Below, piece after piece: positions 1-8,737 of a stretch of DNA of 64,000 nt (within the stretch, counting starts at the first letter, position 1; every line of letters begins with the position of its first letter). Source of the stretch: Thermohalobaculum xanthum (GTDB lineage: Bacteria; Pseudomonadota; Alphaproteobacteria; Rhodobacterales; Rhodobacteraceae); the NCBI RefSeq assembly GCF_016623495.1, contig NZ_JAEHHL010000006.1, positions 310,001 through 374,000 on the forward strand, in the 5' to 3' direction. The notes below the pieces were generated by a model, which saw nothing but the letters and a program-made list of their open reading frames with translations, searched no databases and had not been told where the DNA came from. Both the position numbers and the translations under genes were made by a program.

Positions 1-377
1 CAGAGGGGCTGCCTGGCGTACATCTTTGGCTTAAGCGGGTTCCTGATGACCAAGTGCCGACCTTCTTCTCTGCGGCCGATACGGTTGTGCTGCCTTTCGA
101 GCGGTCACTTACGTCTGGGAGCTTGGTACTCGCACAGACTTATGGCTGTGCGGTGGTGACCACGCTATCCGAAGATGGGACACATGAGCCGGAGTGGGGG
201 GCCACGGGGGGAGCGCAGACGTGCACTGTGGCACTCGCCAGCAGGCTTGTCGACGCGACCAAGGCGGACGCGTTGGAGAAAAATGTTGTTCTGTCGGACT
301 GGGTGAGTAGCGGCCGCCGCCACTTAGTCGCAATGGTGGCTGCATGCAATCGCGCTACGAGTTCTTTTGATGGCTGA
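1..377 (+). CDS. Glycosyltransferase, C-terminal part (cut by window edge)
   Basis: The reading frame is open from base 3, and its N-terminus lies outside the window. Visible residues read ...VHLWLKRVPDDQVPTFFSAADTVVLPF, followed by an SGSLVLAQTYG segment. This matches the second Rossmann domain of GT4/GT-B enzymes, where the nucleotide-sugar site contains the AADxxVLPS-like strand and the helix after it. The tail after residue 60 diverges from the usual PVVTT..GG..E pattern, so the family is only supported at fold level. It probably adds one sugar to the surface polysaccharide made by the following genes. The GTG at 54 is an internal codon, not the start. Confidence 0.7.
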   Translation, partial: EGLPGVHLWLKRVPDDQVPTFFSAADTVVLPFERSLTSGSLVLAQTYGCAVVTTLSEDGTHEPEWGATGGAQTCTVALASRLVDATKADALEKNVVLSDWVSSGRRHLVAMVAACNRATSSFDG

Positions 378-581
378 ACAGAAGCGAAGAGTCCTTCACT
401 CATGCCTCGATCCGGAGGTCCTTAGGCGCCTTGTGCTCGTCGGGTCATGCTCCTCTGGTACAGGACACCTGCCGCTTATCTGTGGTGCGGGCGTTCATGG
501 GTATTTCATTGCTGCAATTGACGCTGGGAGTGGCTTAACTTGATCGCCGGTCATGGTATCGAAAAGTTGGCAAAAGCTAAC

Positions 582-1328
582 ATGAAACTTGGTTTCTGGA
601 CGCCTAGAATTACTGAATTTTGCTTTATTATAGGCGCAATGAAGAGTGGAACGACAACATTATATGAATATTTGTCACAGCATCCGGCAATCGCAAGGAA
701 TCATTTTGGCAAGGAGCCAGAGTTTTTTTCAAAAAGTAAGCCACCGTCCAGCCTGGATCCGTATTTTCGGCAATGGTTTCCTCGGCCATTTCGCCGGCAA
801 ATCGCGCTTGAAGCTTCAACTGGTTACAGTAAACAGCCAGCCTTTCCAGACGTTGCGCGCCGCTTGACTGAATTGCCGGGTCGCAAACATTTCGTATATA
901 TTTTGCGCCATCCTGTTGAGCGACTTGAAAGCCATATTTCTCATAACATTGCAGCCGGAGAGATAATGCCGTTGCCGGATGGCGCATTGCCAGAGCTCAC
1001 CCATCAGCTTGCCGTTTCGCGTTATGCCGAACAGCTCGACGCTTACCGCTCGGCTTTTCCTGAGATACCAGTAATCACTGTTGCATTCGAGCGTCTAAAG
1101 TCTGACCCGACGACGATTATAAGAGAGATCTTCATGCGCCTTGAGATCGATCCTAATGTCAATTTAAGAGAATTGCCTCCTCTTAACGCCCGTCCAAAAG
1201 AGGATGCCGAAACGGCCTTTCGCCTCACAGAAGCACAGCGTTCCGATGTTGTAGAGGCTTTGCGTGCGGATGTGCGGCGGCTGCACGATGCTTATGGCTT
1301 TGATGTGAGCATTTGGGGGCTGATTTGA
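582..1328 (+). CDS. PAPS-dependent sulfotransferase family protein
   Basis: This protein of about 248 residues (262 if the TTG at 540 is used) has the 5'-phosphosulfate loop GAMKSGTTT at its start. A 3'-phosphate motif, YILRHPVERLESH, lies about 80 residues later, and a conserved GKEPEFFS stretch sits between them. This is the sulfotransferase-1/3 layout; the enzyme would move sulfate from PAPS to a sugar or other hydroxyl, probably on the polysaccharide of this cluster. I prefer the ATG at 582 because homologues begin shortly before the P-loop. The DNA is visibly AT-richer than its neighbours, with many ATA/TTA/TAT codons, which suggests recent acquisition. Its TGA overlaps the TTG start of the next gene (TTGA), implying coupled translation. 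Confidence 0.85.
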   Translation: MKLGFWTPRITEFCFIIGAMKSGTTTLYEYLSQHPAIARNHFGKEPEFFSKSKPPSSLDPYFRQWFPRPFRRQIALEASTGYSKQPAFPDVARRLTELPGRKHFVYILRHPVERLESHISHNIAAGEIMPLPDGALPELTHQLAVSRYAEQLDAYRSAFPEIPVITVAFERLKSDPTTIIREIFMRLEIDPNVNLRELPPLNARPKEDAETAFRLTEAQRSDVVEALRADVRRLHDAYGFDVSIWGLI

Positions 1329-2293
1329 AGCCGGCGGTCTCCATTCTCATCCCATGTTTCAATGCTGAGCACTGCGTGGGAGATTCCATTGAGAGCGCGC
1401 TGGCGCAGACATGGTCTGATAGCGAGATCATCGTATTCGACGACGGCTCGGTTGACTCTAGCCCAGAGATCATTCGTAGCTTCGGCGATCGCATTCGCTT
1501 CGAGAGTAGCTTGAACCAAGGTGCGGCCATGGCTCGCAACCGGCTGCTCGAGCTAGCGCGAGGTGAGTGGCTTCAGTATCTTGATGCCGACGACAAACTG
1601 GCGCCTGATAAATTGCGGTCAAACCTCGAAGTGGTTCAGTCCGAGCCAAACGTTGATGTATTGGTTGGGCCTGTTGAGGTTGAACATTTGAGGCGCGGGG
1701 CGGTTCGCACGCGAGAAATCATGCCGGCTCATAGGTTTCAGGGCAGTGTGGACTCTTGGCGCATGTTGGCGCTTTGGGAGCTCCCTCAAACCGGAGGGCC
1801 ACTCTGGCGGAGGAGCGCGCTGCTTGATGTTGGTGGCTGGCGGAAAGACCAGCCGTGCTGTCAGGAACACGAACTATATCTGCGACTCCTCATGGCCGGG
1901 AAGAAGTTCACCTTCACGAATTTCGTTGGAGCTGTGTACCGGCGGTTCGAGACGGGAACCCTCTCGACCCAGGATATGCCTCTTGTCCGCCGCGAGCGCC
2001 TCAAGATCGCGGCACGGCTCGAGGCCCATCTTGAGGCTACCGGTGGACTGACTCCGGAACGGCAATGGGCGATCAATCAGGCGCGCTTCGAATTGGCGCG
2101 TAGCGCATGGCCCGCAGACCGGGCGGAGGCGCGATCTATTGCGGCAACGATCAGAGGCGGCGGTAACGCTTTTCGACCAGATGGGCCGGCCGCACCGCCC
2201 ACCTACCAGTTCTTCTACCGAACCTTCGGTTTCGAGGTGGCCGAGCGCGCTGCTTGGATGAAGAGAAGCTTTATGTCGATTGATCCAAGATGA
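1325..2293 (+). CDS. Family 2 glycosyltransferase
   Basis: This is a GT-A fold enzyme. The N-terminus has the nucleotide-binding strand VSILIPCFN, then FDDGS about 40 residues in, and a DxD-type YLDADDK motif near residue 90 that would bind the metal and sugar nucleotide. The C-terminal third is helix-rich and would define acceptor specificity, which cannot be read from sequence. The TTG at 1325 overlaps the upstream TGA; an in-frame TTG at 1313 is the alternative. The gene ends in an ATGA overlap with the next GT2 gene, so the sulfotransferase and two GT2 genes form one translationally coupled unit. Confidence 0.88.
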   Translation: MKPAVSILIPCFNAEHCVGDSIESALAQTWSDSEIIVFDDGSVDSSPEIIRSFGDRIRFESSLNQGAAMARNRLLELARGEWLQYLDADDKLAPDKLRSNLEVVQSEPNVDVLVGPVEVEHLRRGAVRTREIMPAHRFQGSVDSWRMLALWELPQTGGPLWRRSALLDVGGWRKDQPCCQEHELYLRLLMAGKKFTFTNFVGAVYRRFETGTLSTQDMPLVRRERLKIAARLEAHLEATGGLTPERQWAINQARFELARSAWPADRAEARSIAATIRGGGNAFRPDGPAAPPTYQFFYRTFGFEVAERAAWMKRSFMSIDPR

Positions 2294-3210
2294 GCGCGCC
2301 GTTCTTCTCAGTAATTATCCCCTCATTTAACAGGCTTTCTTTCCTACAGGAGTGTATTGCGTCAGTACGTGCGCAAACGTTTCAGGACTTTGAACTGATC
2401 GTTGTCGATGACGGCTCAACAGACGGCACATCGGATTACCTCGCGTCGGAGGTCCCGGGCGTACACCCGGTCCGGCAAGCCAATGCTGGTCCCGGTGCAG
2501 CGAGAAACAAAGGGGCGTCCGTCGCGTGCGGCCGCTACCTCGCCTTCCTCGATAGTGACGACCTATGGACGCCGTGGGCGCTCGAGACCTATGCACGGGC
2601 ACTTGCCAGATGTGATGCCTGTTCCGTAATTTTCGGGAACTTTGCAGACTTTGAGAACGTCGAGCAGCTTGCGTGGGGCGAAAGGGCTGCATTCGCTATC
2701 GATCATCGTGCGTGCTTTCTCGACGCATGTCAGGAAGGTTATTTTGCGGGCGCCGGCATGATGGTCGTGGAACGCGCGGTTTTCGAAGATATCACGGGAT
2801 TTCGCGAGAAACGTATGAACGCTGAGGATCACGACCTCGCCCTGCGGTTGGGAGACGCACGTGGTTTCGTCCAGGTGCTATCCCCGATCACGGTGTTCCA
2901 TCGCATACACGGCTCGAACGAGACGGCCTCTCTAGCTCAGTCTTACGCCGGTATGCGCCACTTGGTGGGTACCGAACTCCAGGGAGGTTATCCGGGCGGC
3001 AGGGAACGTGCAGCTCAGCGGCGCTCGATCATCGGTCGGCACGTTCGCCCTGTCGTCCTCAGTGCGGCCCGGTCGGGGCAGTTTCTGGAGGCCTGGGCTC
3101 TCTACAAGGCTACGGCAGGCTGGCAGGCGCGTGAAATGAGGTTCAAGTTCTTGGCCGGTGCAGCATTGATCATCGGGGCTGCGGCCGTCCGAAGAATCGC
3201 GCACGGCTGA
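2290..3210 (+). CDS. Family 2 glycosyltransferase
   Basis: This 306-residue GT-A enzyme has FSVIIPSFNR at the N-terminus, VVDDGSTDGT near residue 40, a GPGAARNKG segment and the DSDD metal motif near residue 88. The GAGMMVVERAVFEDITGF and AEDHDLALRLG segments are typical of the acceptor-side half of family 2. It begins with an ATG that overlaps the stop of the preceding GT2 gene. It presumably adds one residue of the repeat unit. A short C-terminal hydrophobic stretch (FLAGAALIIGAAAV) could associate it with the membrane. Confidence 0.9.
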   Translation: MSAPFFSVIIPSFNRLSFLQECIASVRAQTFQDFELIVVDDGSTDGTSDYLASEVPGVHPVRQANAGPGAARNKGASVACGRYLAFLDSDDLWTPWALETYARALARCDACSVIFGNFADFENVEQLAWGERAAFAIDHRACFLDACQEGYFAGAGMMVVERAVFEDITGFREKRMNAEDHDLALRLGDARGFVQVLSPITVFHRIHGSNETASLAQSYAGMRHLVGTELQGGYPGGRERAAQRRSIIGRHVRPVVLSAARSGQFLEAWALYKATAGWQAREMRFKFLAGAALIIGAAAVRRIAHG

Positions 3211-3276
3211 GCGTGCGCGGGGCAGCCGGAGCCAGGTGGCCGGCCGACGTACCACCCGCACAGGTGACGCCGACCC

Positions 3277-3841
3277 ATGCCGAATGAAATCGCCAAACGC
3301 GTCCTGCGGTATCCCGCGTCTTTGGGGGGCGAGGAGTCGGATCGCATGGCTAAGTCTCCGTGGCGCGAGAATCGGAAAGGACACCCGTCTCTTTGCGATC
3401 CACATCCCGAGAAATTCTTTGGATGTCGAGATAGGGGAGGGCGTCGCGATGGAAGCCAGCGTCACACTCCTCTCAACCGGGCTCGAAAAAAAAGACCGCG
3501 AATCAGGATCGGACGGAGTTGTTACGTCAATCGCCGAGTTTTTATTGACGCCTCGGAGTTGATGGAGGGAGGCGCGAACTGCATGATCGGTCCAGCCAGC
3601 TCCATAGCTGATCACTACCACGGCATGAGTGCAGCGAAACTGATTGCCGACTAGGCACTGGTGTCGCAGCCAGTGCAAATTGGCTCGGATGTCTGGATTG
3701 GTGCGGGCGTAACCATCCTGAAGGGCGTTACGATTGGCGTCGGGGCGGTTATCGGTGCGAGAAGCGTCGTGACAAAAAAACGTGGAGCCTAAACAGAAAG
3801 TAATGGGCGTGCCTGCGAGCCAGACTGGGTCAAGGCGTTGA
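3277..3841 (+). pseudogene. Hexapeptide-repeat O-acetyltransferase, multiply frameshifted
   Basis: The three reading-frame pieces join into one left-handed beta-helix acyltransferase (serine/maltose acetyltransferase-like, often called WcaF/CapG-type). It begins MPNEIAKRVLRYPASLG in one frame. It continues as ARIGKDTRLF.IHIPRNSLDVEIGEGV in a second frame, returns to the first for RIRIGRSCYVNRRVFIDASEL and MIGP, and ends in the second with [12 protein letters not shown]. The switches fall at a run of six Gs (3324-3329), eight As (3486-3493) and seven As (3774-3780). These fit one-base gain, loss and gain respectively. There is also an in-frame TAG at 3652, where homologues read a glutamine before LVSQPVQIG, consistent with a C-to-T change. 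As drawn, the gene cannot make a full enzyme. Confidence 0.85.
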
Positions 3842-3920
3842 TGTCTGTTCCCGTCACAGGCACGCACTGCGAGGAAGGTGCCAAGCATTCTCCGGCGTTT
3901 CTTAAACTCATCACGGGCTG

Positions 3921-4853
3921 ATGACCGCAACTGTCGTAATCGTCTCGAAGAACAGGTGCAATGACCTTCGCAAGGCTATCGCATCATGTCTCAGTCAGAC
4001 GGCAAAGCCTCAGATCATCGTCGTAGACGACGCATCGACAGATCAAACGGCATCGATGGTTCTCCGGGAGTTTCCTGAGGTTGGTTTCATCCGACACGAA
4101 GAATCGCGGGGTTGTGTGTTACGCAGGAACGAAGCGGCTGCGCTGGCGAGCTTCGATGTGATATTCTCAATTGATGATGATGCCGAGTTCTCGACCCCCC
4201 ATGTTGTTGAACAGGCTCTAGCTGATTTCAGCGAAAGCCGCATTGGTGCGCTCTCCATTCCTCTTATCGAGCCGCGGAAAGGCGGGGAGGTACAGAATAG
4301 ACCACCCGACGACAGAGACATCTGGGTTTCCGACACGTTCATTGGCACGGCATATGCCGTCAGGAGGCAGTGCTTCCTGAAGGTAGGCGGGTTCCGGGGC
4401 GATCTCATACATCAGGGTGAAGAAACGGACTTTTGCATTCGCCTGCTGGACTCGGGTTTTGTCGTCCGGTTGAGCAATGCCGATCCGATTATCCACCACG
4501 AGTCACCGTTCCGCGACCTCGACAGGATGCATTACTTTGGCCGTCGTAATGACCTTCTCTTCGCGGCCAACAATGTGCCGGCGGAGCTAGCCGTTCTCCA
4601 CATGCTGGCCACTACCGTGAACGGGTTGCGGGCAGCCATGAGCGCAACCGAGCGGGGGGCAATGCTTCGCGGCATCGGGGATGGCTGGTGGCATGCTCTT
4701 CGCGCCCTCGGTGGCCGTTGCCCTGTGCGTCGGGAAACCTACCAGCTCTTTAGGCAGTTGCGTACGTCCGGCGCGCTCACGTTCTCTGAGGTGGCGCCCC
4801 GCCTTGCAGACTCGATGCCACGCGGACGAGCCCCGGATAGGCAGGATCGTTAG
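3921..4853 (+). CDS. Family 2 glycosyltransferase
   Basis: This 310-residue GT-A enzyme has TVVIVSKNRCNDLRKAI at the start, VVDDASTD near residue 36 and a triple-aspartate SIDDDAEF near residue 85 in place of the more common DSD/DAD. Further on there is a GGFRGDLIHQGEETDFCIRL segment, whose acidic GEETDF corresponds to the ED motif that supplies the base in inverting GT2 enzymes. It is most similar in layout to rhamnosyl-type GT2 enzymes; this is inferred from architecture only. It follows the broken acetyltransferase and precedes a GT4 gene by 12 bases in the same operon direction. Confidence 0.88.
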   Translation: MTATVVIVSKNRCNDLRKAIASCLSQTAKPQIIVVDDASTDQTASMVLREFPEVGFIRHEESRGCVLRRNEAAALASFDVIFSIDDDAEFSTPHVVEQALADFSESRIGALSIPLIEPRKGGEVQNRPPDDRDIWVSDTFIGTAYAVRRQCFLKVGGFRGDLIHQGEETDFCIRLLDSGFVVRLSNADPIIHHESPFRDLDRMHYFGRRNDLLFAANNVPAELAVLHMLATTVNGLRAAMSATERGAMLRGIGDGWWHALRALGGRCPVRRETYQLFRQLRTSGALTFSEVAPRLADSMPRGRAPDRQDR

Positions 4854-4865
4854 GAGCCGCGTCTA

Positions 4866-6095
4866 TTGCGTCAAAGAGAAACAGGCGGCCCTTTGCGCAA
4901 GGGAGGCTTCATCGTCTGCCAAATCGGATCCCGAGAAGACTATTGTATCGCCCGGTCTCTGGAGCAGCGCGGTCTGCTTCGTGCGCTAGTGACAGATGTT
5001 TGGGCGCCCCATCTTGGACCTCTTAGTCTCCTGCGGGCGGGCCTAGCTGCGCGGTTCCATGGTGACCTCTCGGAGGCCGCTGTAATTTCACACGGCTTTC
5101 TTGCGACGCTCCGTGAGGCACGCTCACTTATAACCGGGCTCAGCGGCTGGAGGGAAATCATGGCGCGTAACGCGTGGTTTCAGGCGCGCGCGATCAGTTC
5201 TCTCGAGGGCCTCGATTTCCGCAGAGAACAAGTCGCGATCTTTGCCTACAGCTACGCTGCAGAACAGATCTTCGAATTCGCCCGGGCTCGCGGCTGGCGC
5301 ACGATCCTTGGCCAGATCGATCCCGGCATCTTCGAGGAAGACCTCGTCGAAGAGGAAGCGCGGCGTTACCCGGAGCTTGCTGCCGATTGGAGACGGGCTC
5401 CGGAAGCCTATTGGGCGGGGTGGCGTAGGGAGCTCGAACTGGCCGACACCATCGTGGTGAACTCCCTCTGGTCGGCATCCGCGTTGCGAGCTACGGGCGT
5501 ATCGGCGGACCGTCTCAAGGTTATTCCCCTCGCCTATGATCCACCGGCCAACTCCTCTGGCTTCCGACGATTCTATCCGGAACGCTTTGACAAGAACCGG
5601 CCGCTCCGTGTTCTGTTTCTAGGGCTGGTGAATCTCAGAAAGGGCCTTGGCCCGCTCCTTGACGCCGCGCGCGCCCTGTCGGAGGCCCCGGTCGAGTTCC
5701 ATGTCGTCGGACCAAACCAGCTCTCTTGGTCGCCTGGCGCGACCAATTGTGGGAACATCGTCTGGCATGGCAGCGTTCCTCGGAAAGCGGTAGACTGCTT
5801 CTACCGTGACGCCGACGTGATGCTCTTCCCGACATTGTCCGATGGTTTCGGCATCACGCAACTTGAGGCGCGCGCATGGCGGCTGCCTCTCCTTGTTACA
5901 CCGCGGTGCGGTGCTGTGATCGATGATGGTGTCTCCGGCATTGTGATGGAGCCGGGTAGTGCTCGCGCGATCGTGAGCGCTATCGAGTGGTGCATCGATA
6001 ATCCCAGCTGGCTCCCGCACGCTTCAGCTGCCGTGGCGCCGGGTGAGCGCCAGTCGCTCGAAGACGTTGCTGTAGCGCTAAGCCTGATTGGATGA
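4866..6095 (+). CDS. Family 4-type glycosyltransferase
   Basis: This 409-residue GT-B enzyme has an N-terminal acceptor domain. Its C-terminal donor domain contains LRVLFLGLVNLRKGLGPLLDAA (the usual start of the second Rossmann fold) and DVMLFPTLSDGFGITQLEARAWRLP, with the E of QLEARA at the nucleotide-sugar position. The TTG at 4866 gives the longest frame. A second TTG at 4893 (MRKGGFIVCQIGSRED) would remove nine residues, and the true start is uncertain. The gene ends in an ATGA overlap with the polymerase gene, suggesting that sugar addition and polymerisation genes are co-translated. Confidence 0.85.
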   Translation: MRQRETGGPLRKGGFIVCQIGSREDYCIARSLEQRGLLRALVTDVWAPHLGPLSLLRAGLAARFHGDLSEAAVISHGFLATLREARSLITGLSGWREIMARNAWFQARAISSLEGLDFRREQVAIFAYSYAAEQIFEFARARGWRTILGQIDPGIFEEDLVEEEARRYPELAADWRRAPEAYWAGWRRELELADTIVVNSLWSASALRATGVSADRLKVIPLAYDPPANSSGFRRFYPERFDKNRPLRVLFLGLVNLRKGLGPLLDAARALSEAPVEFHVVGPNQLSWSPGATNCGNIVWHGSVPRKAVDCFYRDADVMLFPTLSDGFGITQLEARAWRLPLLVTPRCGAVIDDGVSGIVMEPGSARAIVSAIEWCIDNPSWLPHASAAVAPGERQSLEDVAVALSLIG

Positions 6096-7561
6096 ACGTG
6101 AACCGGTCGCAAGCCCGTCCGTGGCCAGAACGAAGTGCCCGTCAAGCCCGCCAGCTGATGGCGCTCTCAACCGGCATCATTTGCTCCACGGCGTCATTCC
6201 TAATCCTGTATGTCGGAGCCCAGTCGAGCGCTGACCTAATCTTTACCGAAACGGCACAGATCTTCGGGGGCGCTCTTGCACTTGCACTGTTGCAGGAGGG
6301 ACGAGCCGGACTCAGACAAATGGTCCGCGCCGACAACCTGATGCTCGTTGCACTCTACGGGCTCATCTTTTTGGAGTTCCTCTTCCCGCAGCAGTCGTTC
6401 GCGCTTGGACTGTCAACGGAGGCCGCCCGAAACGGCACGATCGCAAGTCTCTGGGGTTTTTTCGCGCTGGCCTTGGGACGTCATATGCTTGTAAAAGTGG
6501 CGCCGAGCTCCGTCTTCGGGCCGCAGTATGATGTCTCCCCACGACTGTTCGCCCAGTTGTTTTTCGTGATCGCCTTATTCGGCTACCTGCACATACTGCT
6601 CGCCGTCAATTTCGACGTTCCGGAGGCTATTCGTCAGATGGCCTTACCGAGGTTCCGGCAAGCATGGTCCCGCAGTCGCTTGGGCGGGTGGAACACCCTT
6701 CTCACCGAGGTTGGCCTCCTCATCTTCCTCATCCCACCCCTCGCAGGCTTGATTTTCGCCCGATTTCGCTCATTCGGTACTTTTACGCATTTGTTCGTGA
6801 TTTTGATCTTCGCCGTTACCTTGTTTAAGGGGTTTGCGAGCGGAACCAGAAGCGTGTTTCTGATCCATTTGCTCACATTTGCCGGCGCTTTCATCCTGGC
6901 CCGACCGGATCTCAAGACGCTGCATCTCCTATCGTTCGGCGCGGTCGTTGCAATGATCGGTGGGCTCGGGATGAATTACATGCTCGCCTTCCGGGGCATT
7001 GGTCTGTCCCGTTTCGATTTTGAGGAGTTCGAGAGCGAGACGCTTTTCGTCGATCTCAACCTGATCAATATCTGCAAGCTGACCGAAGTATTTCCCTCCC
7101 GCTTCGACTATCTCGGTCTCGAAATTCCGTACTGGATGATGATACTGCCGATCCCTCGCGCGTTATGGCCCGGCAAGCCTGAGGGATTGAGCATCGGTAT
7201 CGAAGAGGCGCTTGGAGTTGACGGGCTCACACTGTCCGCGACATTCGTCGGTGAAGCCTACATGGCTGGCGGCCTCTTCGCGGTCATTGTGAGTGGGCTG
7301 CTCCTTGGCGCGACCGCGGGCAACTGGGACCGCCTCGGGAAACAAGTGAGCTCAAACTACGGGCTCATCCTATATTGTTCCGGCTTCTTCGCCGCCGCAC
7401 TTTCCATGCGCAGTGTTCTTCAGGTGGCGCCCGCGCTGCTGCCGACGCTGGCGCTCTGGCTCGTCGGCCGGGTCTGGCTCAGAAGAGTAAAAAACAGCCG
7501 CGCTCTGCGGCCGCGAAGGGAGATCGTGCGTGGATCCGGATCCGGACGTGACCACCTTTGA
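6092..7561 (+). CDS. Wzy-like polysaccharide repeat-unit polymerase
   Basis: This 489-residue protein has about ten or more hydrophobic segments (for example residues 27-45, 75-90, 130-150, 195-220, 225-245, 255-300 and 390-460) and a large periplasmic-type loop at about 300-380. That pattern matches O-antigen/oligosaccharide repeat polymerases, which join undecaprenyl-linked repeat units on the periplasmic face. A GxRSVFL stretch and the FVGEAYMAGGLF segment resemble those seen in the Wzy/OLIGOREPEAT family. Wzy proteins diverge strongly, so the call rests on topology and position among glycosyltransferases. The start ATG overlaps the TGA of the GT4 gene. A flippase is not seen in the window. 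Confidence 0.75.
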   Translation: MNVNRSQARPWPERSARQARQLMALSTGIICSTASFLILYVGAQSSADLIFTETAQIFGGALALALLQEGRAGLRQMVRADNLMLVALYGLIFLEFLFPQQSFALGLSTEAARNGTIASLWGFFALALGRHMLVKVAPSSVFGPQYDVSPRLFAQLFFVIALFGYLHILLAVNFDVPEAIRQMALPRFRQAWSRSRLGGWNTLLTEVGLLIFLIPPLAGLIFARFRSFGTFTHLFVILIFAVTLFKGFASGTRSVFLIHLLTFAGAFILARPDLKTLHLLSFGAVVAMIGGLGMNYMLAFRGIGLSRFDFEEFESETLFVDLNLINICKLTEVFPSRFDYLGLEIPYWMMILPIPRALWPGKPEGLSIGIEEALGVDGLTLSATFVGEAYMAGGLFAVIVSGLLLGATAGNWDRLGKQVSSNYGLILYCSGFFAAALSMRSVLQVAPALLPTLALWLVGRVWLRRVKNSRALRPRREIVRGSGSGRDHL

Positions 7562-7616
7562 AGTGCTCGATGCCAGCGCCAGACCGGGTTTCCAACAGGG
7601 CGCGCTTCCTAACGTA

Positions 7617-8729
7617 ATGAAGCTCCACTTCCTCACCGTAATGCCGTCGCCCTATCAGCGAGAGACGTTCGAGGCGCTGGACGCATCGGGGTGCTGCGAT
7701 ATCATGGTCGACTACTTCGCTGGCTCGGCGACGGACCGCCAGTGGAGACCGGTGCGGCTGAAGCCTTACGAGACGATCCTCCCGGGAATTCAGCTCTCGA
7801 GACATGGGGCAGCCGGCAGGTTCAATCCTGCCATCTTCCGCCGCCTGCGAGATGTCTGCGCCGATCTCGTCGTCATCAGCGATTACTCATCTCCAACGGC
7901 GCAAATCGCCATGCGGCGACTGAGTGGAGAGGGCCGTCCCTGGGTCTACTGGGGTGAGAGACCGAATGCAGTCGAGCGTGGAACACTCGGGAGATGGCTT
8001 CGCTCACGACTTCAGGAACCGATCTTGCGAGCGAGCGCCATTCTTGCCATCGGCTCGCGCGCGGCGAGCGAATACGAGCGACTCTTCCCACGCGTACCCG
8101 TCTTTAACATGCCGTATTTCTGCGATCTCGAGAGATTTCGTATTGCATCCGACCGGGCGCCGCCGCGAGCGCGCGGACGTGTCCGATTTCTTTTCAGCGG
8201 CCAGTTGATCCCGAGAAAAGGTGTCGATGTCTTGATAGAGGCATTCATGGATGCGGCTAGCGATGAGAAAGACGTCGAGCTCAGGATCCTTGGCGATGGC
8301 CCGATGCGGACCGTCCTCGCGGAACGGACAGCTAATTTCGGCGATCGGATCGTCTTCGCCGGGCATGTCGAACCCGCAAAGCTACCCGAAGAGTTCGCTG
8401 CGGCCGATGTTTTTGTTCTGCCCAGCCGCTACGATGGGTGGGGCGTCGTCCTCAATGAGGCTCTTGGAGCTGGTTTGCCGATAATTGCCAGCGATGCGGT
8501 CGGCGCAGCGCATGATCTGGTCACGGATGGAGTGAATGGACTGATCGCACAGGCAGGCGATCGAACCTCCCTTTGCAAGGCGCTCCTCGTTATGGCCGAG
8601 GATGCTGATTTGCGCGAAGAGTTGGCGGCAGCATCACGTGGACGAAGAGCACAATGGAGTTTGGACAAGGCGGCAAGACGTTGGAAGATTCTGACTGACA
8701 CGATTTGCGCCGGGTGCGACGAACATTAA
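7617..8729 (+). CDS. Family 4 glycosyltransferase
   Basis: This is a GT-B enzyme of about 370 residues. The second domain opens with FLFSGQLIPRKGVDVLIEAF and contains FAGHV and the DVFVLPSRYDGWGVVLNEALGAGLP motif, with the E-x7-E-type acidic pair of retaining GT4 enzymes partly preserved. I take the ATG at 7617 (MKLHFLTVMPSPYQRE) because family members start just before the first beta strand. A GTG at 7530 would add 29 unconserved residues and overlap the polymerase gene. It lies immediately upstream of another GT4 gene. Confidence 0.88.
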   Translation: MKLHFLTVMPSPYQRETFEALDASGCCDIMVDYFAGSATDRQWRPVRLKPYETILPGIQLSRHGAAGRFNPAIFRRLRDVCADLVVISDYSSPTAQIAMRRLSGEGRPWVYWGERPNAVERGTLGRWLRSRLQEPILRASAILAIGSRAASEYERLFPRVPVFNMPYFCDLERFRIASDRAPPRARGRVRFLFSGQLIPRKGVDVLIEAFMDAASDEKDVELRILGDGPMRTVLAERTANFGDRIVFAGHVEPAKLPEEFAAADVFVLPSRYDGWGVVLNEALGAGLPIIASDAVGAAHDLVTDGVNGLIAQAGDRTSLCKALLVMAEDADLREELAAASRGRRAQWSLDKAARRWKILTDTICAGCDEH

Positions 8730-8737
8730 TCCGGCTA

